Shown: positions 15,176 to 22,642 of the stretch, piece after piece
How the letters are laid out: each line of letters begins with the position of its first letter
Numbering within the stretch: the first letter of the stretch is position 1
NCBI GenBank assembly: GCA_945897365.1
Contig: CAMDFD010000023.1
Coordinates: 1-34,692 of the forward strand
Direction: 5' to 3'
Source of the DNA: Bordetella parapertussis
Lineage (GTDB): Bacteria; Pseudomonadota; Gammaproteobacteria; Burkholderiales; Burkholderiaceae_B
DNA: 34,692 nt
Position numbers and translations under genes: made by a program
Notes under the pieces: model-generated
The model's input: the letters and a program-made list of their open reading frames with translations, nothing else
The model's database searches: none
What the model was told of the DNA's origin: nothing

Positions 15176-16126
15176 ATGATTAGAAAATTAATAAAAACTC
15201 TAGCTGCAATCGGATTTTTAATGGGGGCCGCGCAAGCGCAAGAGCAGATCACTCTAGTCGTTCCGTTTTCGGCGGGGGGTCCGACCGATCAAGTAACACG
15301 AATACTAGCTGAAGGGCTCACAAAGGTAACCGGCAAGAGATATGTCGTCGACAATAAGCCGGGGGCTGCTGGTATCGTCGCCGCACAATTCGTGGCTCGT
15401 GCACCTAGCGATGGTAGTGTCTACATGGTGGGCTCACCAAGTTCTTTGGTTATCAATATAGGCTTGTACAAAAAGCTTTCATACAATCCTGAAAAAGACT
15501 TTATCCCTGTCGCGGGCATGACCCGATCACCACTCGTGCTGGTAACAAATCCAAAGGTATCTGCAAACGATATCAAAGGACTCATTGCAGCCGCCAAGCA
15601 AAAGAAGCAAAGCCTTCCAATGGGTACGCCTGGAAGTGGAACGATCCCTCACCTTGCCGGAGCATATCTATCCAGTCAGTTAGGGATCGAAGTACTACAC
15701 GTTCCCTATAAAGGCGTTGCTCCAGCAATCGCAGGGCTGCTCGCAGGTGATGTTGATCTGGTGTTTGACACGCTCTCAACTGCAATACCCAATATTCGGT
15801 CCGGTCAACTCAAGGCACTTGGGATTGCAAGCGACAAACGAAACGCAAGCCTGAGTGATGTTCCCACTTTAGCCGAGCAAGGGTACCCGCTGCAAGCAAG
15901 CTCGTGGTTCGGTCTGATGGCACCAGTCAACACACCTGAAAGTGTCGTGCAAAACATGAATGCTGCTGTCAACCAAGTCATTACATCTGATGATTTTAAA
16001 CAACGCTTGTTGCAAAATGGTAGTGAGGCGCTTACTGGCTCCCCTGCTGACTTTGCTCGCTTCATTCAATCAGAACGTGAACGCTGGTTGCCAGAGATCA
16101 AACGTTTGAATTTATCTGTAGATTAA
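15176..16126 (+). CDS. Bug-family (TctC-like) periplasmic solute-binding protein 5
   Basis: This 316-residue exported protein starts MIRKLIKTLAAIGFLMGAAQAQ, a clean signal peptide with cleavage near AQA-Q. Bug signatures follow: ITLVVPFSAGGPTDQVTRILA, YVVDNKPGAAGIVAAQFVARA, PMGTPGSGTIPHLAGAYLSS, HVPYKGVAPAIAGLLAGDVDLVFD, LSDVPTLAEQGYP and APVNTPESVVQNM. ATG 15176 is preferred because TTGGAGG (15164-15170) is five bases upstream and the signal peptide starts there. ATG 15143 is in frame with its own purine-rich box and would add 11 residues. The CMD-like gene starts 13 bases after its stop, so it heads a probable operon with that gene and the two deacetylases. Confidence 0.93.
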   Translation: MIRKLIKTLAAIGFLMGAAQAQEQITLVVPFSAGGPTDQVTRILAEGLTKVTGKRYVVDNKPGAAGIVAAQFVARAPSDGSVYMVGSPSSLVINIGLYKKLSYNPEKDFIPVAGMTRSPLVLVTNPKVSANDIKGLIAAAKQKKQSLPMGTPGSGTIPHLAGAYLSSQLGIEVLHVPYKGVAPAIAGLLAGDVDLVFDTLSTAIPNIRSGQLKALGIASDKRNASLSDVPTLAEQGYPLQASSWFGLMAPVNTPESVVQNMNAAVNQVITSDDFKQRLLQNGSEALTGSPADFARFIQSERERWLPEIKRLNLSVD

Positions 16127-16139
16127 GGATAGGTACGAC

Positions 16140-17009
16140 ATGAATCTCATGAGAGACCAAAAGGCGCGAGCGTTATTGCTTGAACGCCGAAATATAGGCA
16201 ACAAACTAAAAGATACATTAACAGGACAAAGCACCCCGTCAGAACAAACAGACCTTTGCCGTGCTGGTGAAAGTGAATTCTGTTGGGGATTGATCTGGAA
16301 GCGTCCGGGCCTGACCCAACGCACTCGTTCTGCGTTAGCGCTGGCAATGGTGGTCGCGAAAGGCAGTCAAAATAGCGTCAAAAGCTATGTAAGAGTTGCA
16401 TTAAATCTTGGCTGGACGCCTGCAGAAATTGAAGAAATTTTATTTCACACTCAATGCTACGCAGGTCTTCCAGCATCACTAGATGCTATGGATGCAGCTA
16501 TAACTGTATTTGCGATCGAATGTCCTGATTATGTTCCAGGCTCCACAGTTGATAGATCAACTGAAATTCCAGAAGTCAGGGATTCTAACGCGCTTAGAGA
16601 GATGGGCTTACAAATCCGCCGCAATGTTCTAGGAACAGAAATGGTCAATCGAACTGAAGAGCGGACCCGAGAAGATCCGTTCATCAGAATGTTCTTCGAT
16701 GTCACCCATGAATATTGTTTCGCTCAGATCTGGGGTCGTGAGTTACTCGGACATCCGTTGCGAAGCATCTTGTCTCTGGGCATTGCCTCAGTACTTGGTC
16801 AGTCAGGCGCAGTGTCAAGACATGTTCGCAGCGCGGTTGAAATAGGGCTAACCAAACGGCAGATCGGTGAGGTTCTATTGCAGGCGTACGTGTATGGTGG
16901 CGTTTATAGTGCACTCAATGGTTTTGGAGTTGCTCAGGAAACTTTTAATGCAATGGCTGCAGAAGGTATTGAGATTCTAGATGGGTTTGATTCTGACGCC
17001 AGTGTTTAA
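16140..17009 (+). CDS. Carboxymuconolactone decarboxylase-like protein with two CMD domains
   Basis: This 289-residue cytoplasmic protein is built from two CMD-type helical repeats. The first (about residues 41-117) has RTRSALALAMVVAKGSQNSV, YVRVALNLGWTPAEIEEILFHT and YAGLPASLDAM. The second (about 183-262) has HPLRSILSLGIASVLGQSG, HVRSAVEIGLTKRQIGEVLLQA and YGGVYSALNGF. No CxxC peroxidase motif of AhpD-type members is seen, so a PcaC-like lactone decarboxylase or an uncharacterised role is more likely than alkylhydroperoxide reduction. An AAGGA element lies 9 bases before the ATG. It sits between a Bug gene and two deacetylase-family genes. The 75-base gap after it is AT-rich and may contain a weak internal promoter. 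Confidence 0.85.
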   Translation: MNLMRDQKARALLLERRNIGNKLKDTLTGQSTPSEQTDLCRAGESEFCWGLIWKRPGLTQRTRSALALAMVVAKGSQNSVKSYVRVALNLGWTPAEIEEILFHTQCYAGLPASLDAMDAAITVFAIECPDYVPGSTVDRSTEIPEVRDSNALREMGLQIRRNVLGTEMVNRTEERTREDPFIRMFFDVTHEYCFAQIWGRELLGHPLRSILSLGIASVLGQSGAVSRHVRSAVEIGLTKRQIGEVLLQAYVYGGVYSALNGFGVAQETFNAMAAEGIEILDGFDSDASV

Positions 17010-17084
17010 AAGCAGTAATGAAAACCAAGTATCGCCAGATCGATGATGTAAGGTCTATTCGGCTCATAAAGTAACGAGAAATGT

Positions 17085-18023
17085 ATGACCAATTTGAAGG
17101 AATGGAATTTGTCGAGTGCACTCACGCGTCGAGTACCTTTTTGTGCAATTCAGAATCGTCCTACGTTTCGTTTGCCTAATGATGCGCGTGTAGCTGTTTG
17201 GGTGGTTCCAAATATTGAGCACTATGAGTATCAGCCTAAGGATGTTCGAGTTCGGGATCCCTGGCCGCGTATGCCTCACCCTGACGTTTTCGGGTACGGA
17301 GGGCGTGATTATGGCAATCGTGTGGGCATCTGGCGTTTGTTCGATGTGTTGGATAAATATTCTTTGCGATGCACGGTTTCGTTGTCGATGTCTGTCATCG
17401 ATATGTACCCAGAGATCTTTGAGGCAATGGAGGCTCGTAGCTGGGAGTATATGAGCCATGGCCTGTACAACACTCGCTATCACTGGAATTACAGTAAAGA
17501 GGAGGAGAGGGAGGCTATTAATCATTGCAATGAAATTCACATGCGTGCGACAGGTAAACCACTGTCGGGATGGTTTTCACCTGCCGTATCCTGCACAGTA
17601 AATACACCTGATTTAATTAAAGAGGCTGGTATTCGCTATTACTGTGATCTGTATCATGACGATCAACCGACGCCGATTTTTACGCGTCATGGCCCGTTAA
17701 TTTCCATTCCTTACTCCATGGATTTAAATGATGCTATGGTGTATCGACAACCTTTGGAGGCTCTTGAATTTTCTCAGATGATCATTGATCATTTTGATAC
17801 TGTATATCAAGAGGGGGAGCAGCAACCTAGGGTCATGTGTATTGCGTTGCATCCGTATATGATGGGAGCGCCACACCGAATTAAATATCTTGATCGAGCT
17901 TTAGCACATATTGCAGCACACGATCAGGTTTGGTTTGCGACGGGTGAAGAAATTGCGCAGTGGTACAGAACGCATTACTTTGATCGTGACGTTGCTCGCC
18001 TGAGTGGGGAGTTATCACCATGA
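17085..18023 (+). CDS. Polysaccharide deacetylase / PuuE-allantoinase-like hydrolase A
   Basis: This 312-residue NodB-fold metal-dependent hydrolase is closest in layout to PuuE-type allantoinases. Landmarks are RPTFRLPNDARVAVWVVPNIEHYEY, GGRDYGNRVGIWRLFDVLDKY, WEYMSHGLYNTRYHWNYSKEEE, ATGKPLSGWFSPAVSCTVNTPDLIKEAGIRYYCDLYHDDQP, SIPYSMDLND and IALHPYMMGAPHRIKYLDRAL. The glutamate in the NIEHYEY strand and the histidines of SHG and LHPYM are likely catalytic or metal ligands. PuuE enzymes open cyclic ureides, so a cyclic amide substrate is plausible, but carbohydrate or amide deacylation cannot be excluded. The ribosome-binding site is weak. Its stop overlaps the next gene (ATGA), indicating coupled synthesis of two related chains. 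Codon use looks T-richer than in glmS. Confidence 0.85.
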   Translation: MTNLKEWNLSSALTRRVPFCAIQNRPTFRLPNDARVAVWVVPNIEHYEYQPKDVRVRDPWPRMPHPDVFGYGGRDYGNRVGIWRLFDVLDKYSLRCTVSLSMSVIDMYPEIFEAMEARSWEYMSHGLYNTRYHWNYSKEEEREAINHCNEIHMRATGKPLSGWFSPAVSCTVNTPDLIKEAGIRYYCDLYHDDQPTPIFTRHGPLISIPYSMDLNDAMVYRQPLEALEFSQMIIDHFDTVYQEGEQQPRVMCIALHPYMMGAPHRIKYLDRALAHIAAHDQVWFATGEEIAQWYRTHYFDRDVARLSGELSP

Positions 18024-18949
18024 AGGAAAATCTGGCCCAGCTTTTCCATACTGGCATGGATAACCCACACTATGAGTACGCAGGTCTTGCCAATCGCCCC
18101 ACTTTGAATTGGCCTAATGATCAGCGGATTTCAGTAATAGTTTTATTACACTTAGAGTATTGGCGTGATGATCCTCCACCAGAAAGTAAGCGTGATCTTC
18201 GCTTCTCAGGTGAATATGGTAGCTTTTCGCCCGATTTTCGTACATGGTCCCAGCGAGAGTATGGTAATCGTGTCGGTTTGGCACGAGTTCTCAACATACT
18301 CGATCAATACAATCTCAAAATAACAGTACCTTTAAATAGTGCATGTGTGGGGCGTCACGATGCGCTCATTAGTGAGTTATGCCAACGAGATGTTGAGTTT
18401 GTTGGACATGGCAGCTATGCAAATCAGATTATCAGCAGTGCAATGTCTGAAAGTGACGAGAAAGCGCTGATAGGCGAGTCAATTTCTCAATTGGAGCGAG
18501 CGGTGGGTTACCGGCCCCGTGGTTGGGCAGGTCAAGATTACGGTGAGTCTGCGCGTACACCATCCTTGTTGGCGGCAGCAGGGTTTGATTATTTGCTTGA
18601 TTGGCCCAACGATGATCAACCCTACTTAATGGGTTCGAATCCTGGGTTGGTTTCGATACCCCGTCAGCCGGAGTGGGATGATGTGGAATTGTTGTGGCTC
18701 AGGCGAATCCCTATGCATCGCTACCCGGAAATTATTGCTGATGCATTCGATGCTCTGTATGACGAAGGAGGAAGGGTATTTGTTTTGTCATTGCATCCCT
18801 GGTTGATAGGAATGGCACACCGAATCAAATATTTGGATATTGCCCTTAAGCACATCACAAAAAGAACTGGTGTGTGGAGTGCTTCCGCTGGGGAGGTTGC
18901 GCGGTTCAGTAGAAGCTTACTTTGCGCTGGCGGCAAGACAGGAGATTAG
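18020..18949 (+). CDS. Polysaccharide deacetylase / PuuE-allantoinase-like hydrolase B
   Basis: This 309-residue protein is a paralogue of the gene just upstream and overlaps it by four bases. The same blocks appear in order: RPTLNWPNDQRISVIVLLHLEYW, REYGNRVGLARVLNILDQY, VEFVGHGSYANQ, AVGYRPRGWAGQDYGESARTPSLLAAAGFDYLLDWPNDDQP, SIPRQPEWDD and LSLHPWLIGMAHRIKYLDIAL. Putative active-site positions (Glu in LHLEYW, His in VGHG and LHPW) are kept, so both chains look functional. Strong divergence elsewhere argues against a recent duplication and for different substrates or a heteromeric enzyme. The tail converges on glmS with a 19-base gap, so transcription of this operon runs into the end of glmS. 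Confidence 0.85.
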   Translation: MKENLAQLFHTGMDNPHYEYAGLANRPTLNWPNDQRISVIVLLHLEYWRDDPPPESKRDLRFSGEYGSFSPDFRTWSQREYGNRVGLARVLNILDQYNLKITVPLNSACVGRHDALISELCQRDVEFVGHGSYANQIISSAMSESDEKALIGESISQLERAVGYRPRGWAGQDYGESARTPSLLAAAGFDYLLDWPNDDQPYLMGSNPGLVSIPRQPEWDDVELLWLRRIPMHRYPEIIADAFDALYDEGGRVFVLSLHPWLIGMAHRIKYLDIALKHITKRTGVWSASAGEVARFSRSLLCAGGKTGD

Positions 18950-18968
18950 CTATTACCCCCTAACGAAA

Positions 18969-20801
18969 CTACTCCACCGTCACACTCTTCGCCAGATTCC
19001 GAGGTTTATCCACATCCGTCCCCCTCGCGCATGCCGTGTGATACGCCAATAACTGCAACGGCACCGTATGCAAAATCGGTGACAATAATCCATAATGCTC
19101 GGGCATCCGTATAACATACAAGCCCTCGCTACTCACGAGCCTGGTATCGGTATCAGCAAACACATACAGCTCGCCGCCTCGCGCGCGGACCTCTTGGATA
19201 TTGGACTTGAGCTTTTCTAGTAATGCATCATTTGGCGCGATGGTCACAACAGGCATTTGATCCGTGACAAGCGCCAAGGGTCCATGCTTGAGCTCTCCTG
19301 CAGGATAGGCTTCCGCATGAATATAGCTAATCTCTTTGAGCTTTAACGCACCCTCTAGCGCAATCGGATAGTGCATACCGCGCCCTAAAAACAACGCATT
19401 TTCTTTGGTCGCGAAACGATCGGCCCACGCCATGATTTGCGGTTCGAGCGCGAGGACTGCGCCAATCGCAACAGGTAAGTGACGCAAGGCTTTGACATGC
19501 TGCGCTTCTTGCTCCTCAGTTAACTGCCCATGCACTTGTGCCAGTGCCAATGTCAACATGAACAAAGCCGTGAGCTGTGTCGTAAAGGCCTTGGTCGACG
19601 CTACACCGATCTCGACACCCGCGCGCGTGATGTAGGCGAGCTTGCACTCTCTGACCATTGCGCTCGTTGAAACATTACATATCGTCAACGTCTGTTCCAT
19701 TCCAAGACCACGCGCATGCTTCAAGGCCGCGAGCGTGTCAGCTGTTTCGCCGGATTGTGAAATCGTGACGACCAACGTCTTGGGATTCGGTACGCTGTCT
19801 CTGTAGCGATACTCACTCGCGATCTCGACTGAGACGGGAATTTTTGCTAGGGATTCGATCCAGTATTTAGCAGTAGAGCCCGCGTAATAACTCGTTCCAC
19901 ATGCGAGGATCAACACGCGATCGATGTCTTTAAATACTTTATAGGCCTGATCGCCAAACAGTTCAGGCGTAATGGATTCGACATCCTCTAAGGTATCCGC
20001 TACAGCGCGAGGCTGCTCGAATATTTCTTTTTGCATATAGTGGCGATAGGGGCCGAGCTCCGCGGCACCCGTATGCACGTGTACGGTATTGATCTGTCTC
20101 ACGACAGGCTTTCCATCCTGATCCATGATCCAGACATTACCCAATTGCAGATCTGCAACGTCACCATCCTCGAGATAAATAATCTGATCTGTCGTTCCTG
20201 CTAATGCCAAGGCATCCGAAGCTAAAAAGTTTTCACCTTTTCCACGCCCGATCACAAGAGGCGATCCTTGCCGAGCCGCCACGATACGGTGTGGCTCATC
20301 GCGACAAAACACAGCAATCGCATAGGCACCATGCAAACGACGAACCGTCTGCTGCACCGCCTCAAGCAAATCGCCTGCGTAAAGATGACGGACAAGATGC
20401 GCGATGACTTCGGTATCTGTCTGACTTTCAAAAACATAACCAACCGCTTGCAACTCGACGCGCAGCTCTTCATGGTTTTCAATGATGCCGTTGTGCACCA
20501 AGGCGATGCTCGCCTCCTCTTTTACGAGCCCGGAAAAATGTGGGTGTGCGTTACGTGTGACGGGTGCGCCGTGCGTGGCCCAGCGCGTGTGTGCGATGCC
20601 TGTAAAACCAGCGATATGGTTGCGCTCAATATCAGAGCCCAACTCAGCAACGCGCTCGGTACTACGTGCTCGTCGCAAGCCTCCGTTGTCATAAACGGCG
20701 ACGCCACAGGAGTCATAGCCACGGTATTCGAGACGTTTGAGACCTTCAACCAAAATAGGGGTGATGTCGCGCGAAGCGACGGCGCCAACGATGCCGCACA
20801 T
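18969..20801 (-). CDS. glmS: Glutamine--fructose-6-phosphate aminotransferase (isomerizing)
   Basis: This 610-residue protein is the normal length for GlmS. It makes glucosamine-6-phosphate from fructose-6-phosphate and glutamine for peptidoglycan and lipopolysaccharide. The N-terminal class II glutaminase domain begins MCGIVGAVASRD with the nucleophile Cys2, then RLEYRGYDSCGVAV, HTRWATHGAPVTRNAHPH and LVHNGIIENHEELR. Two SIS isomerase domains follow (ACGTSYYAG, TISQSGETADTLAAL; LGRGMHYPIALEGALKLKEISYIHAEAYPAGELKHGPLAL). The C terminus DKPRNLAKSVTVE is the conserved tail. It is divergent from an AsnC/Lrp regulator, and the 161 bases between them hold repeated ATGAAAT elements, so regulation by that protein is likely. 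No glmS ribozyme is visible. Confidence 0.98.
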   Translation of the reverse strand: MCGIVGAVASRDITPILVEGLKRLEYRGYDSCGVAVYDNGGLRRARSTERVAELGSDIERNHIAGFTGIAHTRWATHGAPVTRNAHPHFSGLVKEEASIALVHNGIIENHEELRVELQAVGYVFESQTDTEVIAHLVRHLYAGDLLEAVQQTVRRLHGAYAIAVFCRDEPHRIVAARQGSPLVIGRGKGENFLASDALALAGTTDQIIYLEDGDVADLQLGNVWIMDQDGKPVVRQINTVHVHTGAAELGPYRHYMQKEIFEQPRAVADTLEDVESITPELFGDQAYKVFKDIDRVLILACGTSYYAGSTAKYWIESLAKIPVSVEIASEYRYRDSVPNPKTLVVTISQSGETADTLAALKHARGLGMEQTLTICNVSTSAMVRECKLAYITRAGVEIGVASTKAFTTQLTALFMLTLALAQVHGQLTEEQEAQHVKALRHLPVAIGAVLALEPQIMAWADRFATKENALFLGRGMHYPIALEGALKLKEISYIHAEAYPAGELKHGPLALVTDQMPVVTIAPNDALLEKLKSNIQEVRARGGELYVFADTDTRLVSSEGLYVIRMPEHYGLLSPILHTVPLQLLAYHTACARGTDVDKPRNLAKSVTVE

Positions 20802-20841
20802 AGACGTTCTCCTAATAATGTCCTATTGTGCCCAATTCGAC

Positions 20842-20917
20842 ATGAAATTTTATTTCATTTAATTGATATTAGTGAAATATTTATGTATGAGCTGTGATGG
20901 ATGAAATATAATTTCAT
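20842..20917. promoter_or_regulatory. Two identical-arm palindromes plus a half-site (probable AsnC/Lrp operators)
   Basis: ATGAAAT-TTT-ATTTCAT (20842-20858) and ATGAAAT-ATA-ATTTCAT (20901-20917) are perfect inverted repeats with the same 7-base arms. A further TGAAAT half-site lies between them at 20873-20878. The three TGAAAT cores start at 20843, 20873 and 20902, 30 and 29 bases apart, close to three helical turns each. This lies between the divergent glmS and AsnC/Lrp genes. In-phase arrays are typical of Lrp-family octamers that wrap DNA. Assignment to the adjacent regulator is inferred. Confidence 0.7.
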
Positions 20918-20962
20918 ACATAAGGACAAATTTCCCTTTGCCGCGATTTTAAGCAACTAAAC

Positions 20963-21442
20963 ATGACCCTCGACGCTATAGATGATCTCGATCGACGCAT
21001 CCTCGAACAACTTCAAAACGACGCCAGCCTGACCAATCAGGCACTGGCATTGCGGGTACACGCCTCGCCCCCCACCTGTTTGCGGCGGGTCCGCCGACTC
21101 ACAGCGCTTGGCATTATTGCCAAGCAAGTCGCAATCCTGGATCCCTCCAAGCTTGGCAGCACATTGACTGCGATCATCGAGGTCACCCTTGATATTCAGT
21201 CTGCTGAAAATCTGCAAGTATTCGAAGAAACCGTTCTAAGCGAGCCTGCCATTTTGCAATGCTATCGCGTCTCGACCGGCCCAGACTTTGTGTTAATCGC
21301 CCACGTAATCGACATGCCGGCCTATCATGCGCTGGTAAAGCGTGCACTGACTGCCGCGGCAAACGTACGCAATGTACGCACATTTTTTTCCGTGCACTGC
21401 AGTAAATTCAACACATACATTGAGCTTGATCATCTTCGCTGA
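20963..21442 (+). CDS. Lrp/AsnC-family transcriptional regulator
   Basis: This 159-residue protein has the two-domain layout of Lrp/AsnC regulators. The N-terminal helix-turn-helix spans about residues 6-60 (LDRRILEQLQNDASLTNQALALRVHASPPTCLRRVRRL, with GIIAKQVAILDPSKLG as the wing). The C-terminal RAM effector domain spans about 65-150 (TAIIEVTLDIQ, VLSEPAILQCYRVSTGPDFVLIAHVIDMPAYHALV, VRNVRTFFSVHCSKFNTYIEL). Such proteins bind amino acids or related ligands and oligomerise on DNA. The divergent partner is glmS and the shared intergenic region carries regularly spaced palindromes, so glmS and its own gene are the best target candidates. The ribosome-binding site before the ATG is weak, which fits low, autoregulated expression. 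Confidence 0.93.
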   Translation: MTLDAIDDLDRRILEQLQNDASLTNQALALRVHASPPTCLRRVRRLTALGIIAKQVAILDPSKLGSTLTAIIEVTLDIQSAENLQVFEETVLSEPAILQCYRVSTGPDFVLIAHVIDMPAYHALVKRALTAAANVRNVRTFFSVHCSKFNTYIELDHLR

Positions 21443-21509
21443 CACTCAAGCACCCGACTGATGACTGGTTTAGAATTGATCATCTAATTTAACAAGGTAG
21501 GTCATCACA

Positions 21510-22586
21510 ATGCTGTCCCTACAAAATCCTTCAAATTGGCGTACTGCTGATCTGCAAAACGATCAGAGCTGGATTTTCCACGTAGACGCTCAGGCGCGCG
21601 AGGAAATGATCAAAACAGTTATTGCCGTCGCCGATCCAAACAAGAGCTTGTTTGACTACCACCGGACTGATTTTGCGTGGAGTCGTACATGCGAGATTCT
21701 TGCGGATGCACTCAAAGAGGTCAAGCAGGGACGCGGGATTGCCTTGATCAAAGGCTTACCAAGAGAAGCGCTGACAGCGCATCAGTTTGAAATACTGACT
21801 TGGGGCCTGGGCCTGCACTCTGGTGTACCAAGGCCTCAGGGTAAGGAGACGCAATATATTTCCGCGGTCCGCGATGCAGGCACTTCGTACCGCACGGGGA
21901 CTGGCAGAGGCTATTCCTCTAGTGCAGATCTTGATTTCCATACTGACTCTTCCGATACGATTTTTCTAAGTTGTTTTAATAAAGCCGTCTCTGGCGGGAA
22001 AACCATCATTAGCAGTTCAATGGCTGGGCATGATGTCATGGTGCGCGAATACCCAGAGCAAGTGAAATGGTTGTACGAGTCGATTCCGTTTAGTCGGCAG
22101 GGCGAACAAGCGCCCGATGAAGGGCCATATGTGATGCAACCTGTTTTTTCAGAATGTCACGGCAAATGGTTTGGTCGTTGGAACTGGAACCGCGTGCGGA
22201 GTGCTCAAAAAATTGAAGGTGCACCTCAACTGTCGCCCGAGCAATATGCTGCACTTGAGCAGTTTGATCAGGTGATGCGTCGCCCCGATGTTGCATTTGA
22301 AATGTGGCTTGAGCCCGGTGACGTACAAATTATTAATAGCCACGTCACCTTACATTCACGGACTGAGTTTACGGATCATGATGATCCGGCTCTCAAACGT
22401 TTGTTGTACCGTCTTTGGATTGCGCCACCAGATAGTGAGCAGCTGCCTGAGTGCTGGCGAGACTTGTACCGAAGCTGTGAGTCAGGCACGGTCAGGGGTG
22501 GGATACGCGGCTTTAAACATGATGAGCGCTGTACTCAGTTTGAGGCGCGTCAGGCCAGGGATTGCGGAATGCACGTACCGGGCTAA
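21510..22586 (+). CDS. TauD/TfdA-like Fe(II)/2-oxoglutarate-dependent dioxygenase
   Basis: This 358-residue protein is of the TauD/TfdA superfamily. Iron ligands are visible as HTD (His144, Asp146 in LDFHTDSSDT) and a distal histidine in NSHVTLHSRTEF (probably His282). The 2-oxoglutarate-binding arginine is likely Arg301 in LLYRLWIAPP. Other family blocks are GIALIKGLPREALT, YISAVRDAGTSYRTGTGRGYSSSADL and GGKTIISSSMAGHDVM. These enzymes hydroxylate a substrate, often next to a heteroatom or carboxylate, with decarboxylation of 2-oxoglutarate. AAGGTAGGT precedes the ATG by about eight bases. The gene is followed by a tandem repeat and a D-2-hydroxyacid dehydrogenase. This suggests the pair hydroxylates and then oxidises a carboxylate, but the substrate is unknown. 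Confidence 0.88.
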   Translation: MLSLQNPSNWRTADLQNDQSWIFHVDAQAREEMIKTVIAVADPNKSLFDYHRTDFAWSRTCEILADALKEVKQGRGIALIKGLPREALTAHQFEILTWGLGLHSGVPRPQGKETQYISAVRDAGTSYRTGTGRGYSSSADLDFHTDSSDTIFLSCFNKAVSGGKTIISSSMAGHDVMVREYPEQVKWLYESIPFSRQGEQAPDEGPYVMQPVFSECHGKWFGRWNWNRVRSAQKIEGAPQLSPEQYAALEQFDQVMRRPDVAFEMWLEPGDVQIINSHVTLHSRTEFTDHDDPALKRLLYRLWIAPPDSEQLPECWRDLYRSCESGTVRGGIRGFKHDERCTQFEARQARDCGMHVPG

Positions 22587-22587
22587 A

Positions 22588-22613
22588 TTTTAGTACTAGG
22601 TTTTAGTACTAGG
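22588..22613. repeat. Perfect tandem duplication TTTTAGTACTAGG x2
   Basis: The 13-base unit TTTTAGTACTAGG occurs back to back at 22588-22600 and 22601-22613. Each copy contains the 8-base palindrome TAGTACTA (22591-22598 and 22604-22611), 13 bases apart. It lies between the dioxygenase stop and the dehydrogenase GTG at 22643, so it may be a regulator-binding site for the downstream gene. The same octamer occurs inside the palindrome upstream of Bug gene 3 (12233-12240). Confidence 0.6.
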
Positions 22614-22642
22614 ACTTTTGTGTATGTCTTCGGAGTTTTAAG

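Noticed and set aside
20268..20897. A 209-residue open frame on the plus strand, antisense to glmS.
   Set aside because: It lies wholly over the conserved glutaminase domain of glmS and the operator array, and shows no recognisable domain. It is a shadow of glmS codon use.
18969..20962. A glmS-type riboswitch/ribozyme upstream of glmS.
   Set aside because: These are known from Gram-positive bacteria, and the short AT-rich leader here holds palindromic operator-like sites with no recognisable ribozyme core.
6933..22463. The eight-residue string LPECWRDL, with a shared 12-base core, occurs near the end of both the CoA-synthetase alpha protein and the TauD-like dioxygenase.
   Set aside because: The proteins are otherwise unrelated and the flanks do not align. 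One short match between two C-terminal regions is best taken as chance or a small local coincidence unless an alignment shows more.
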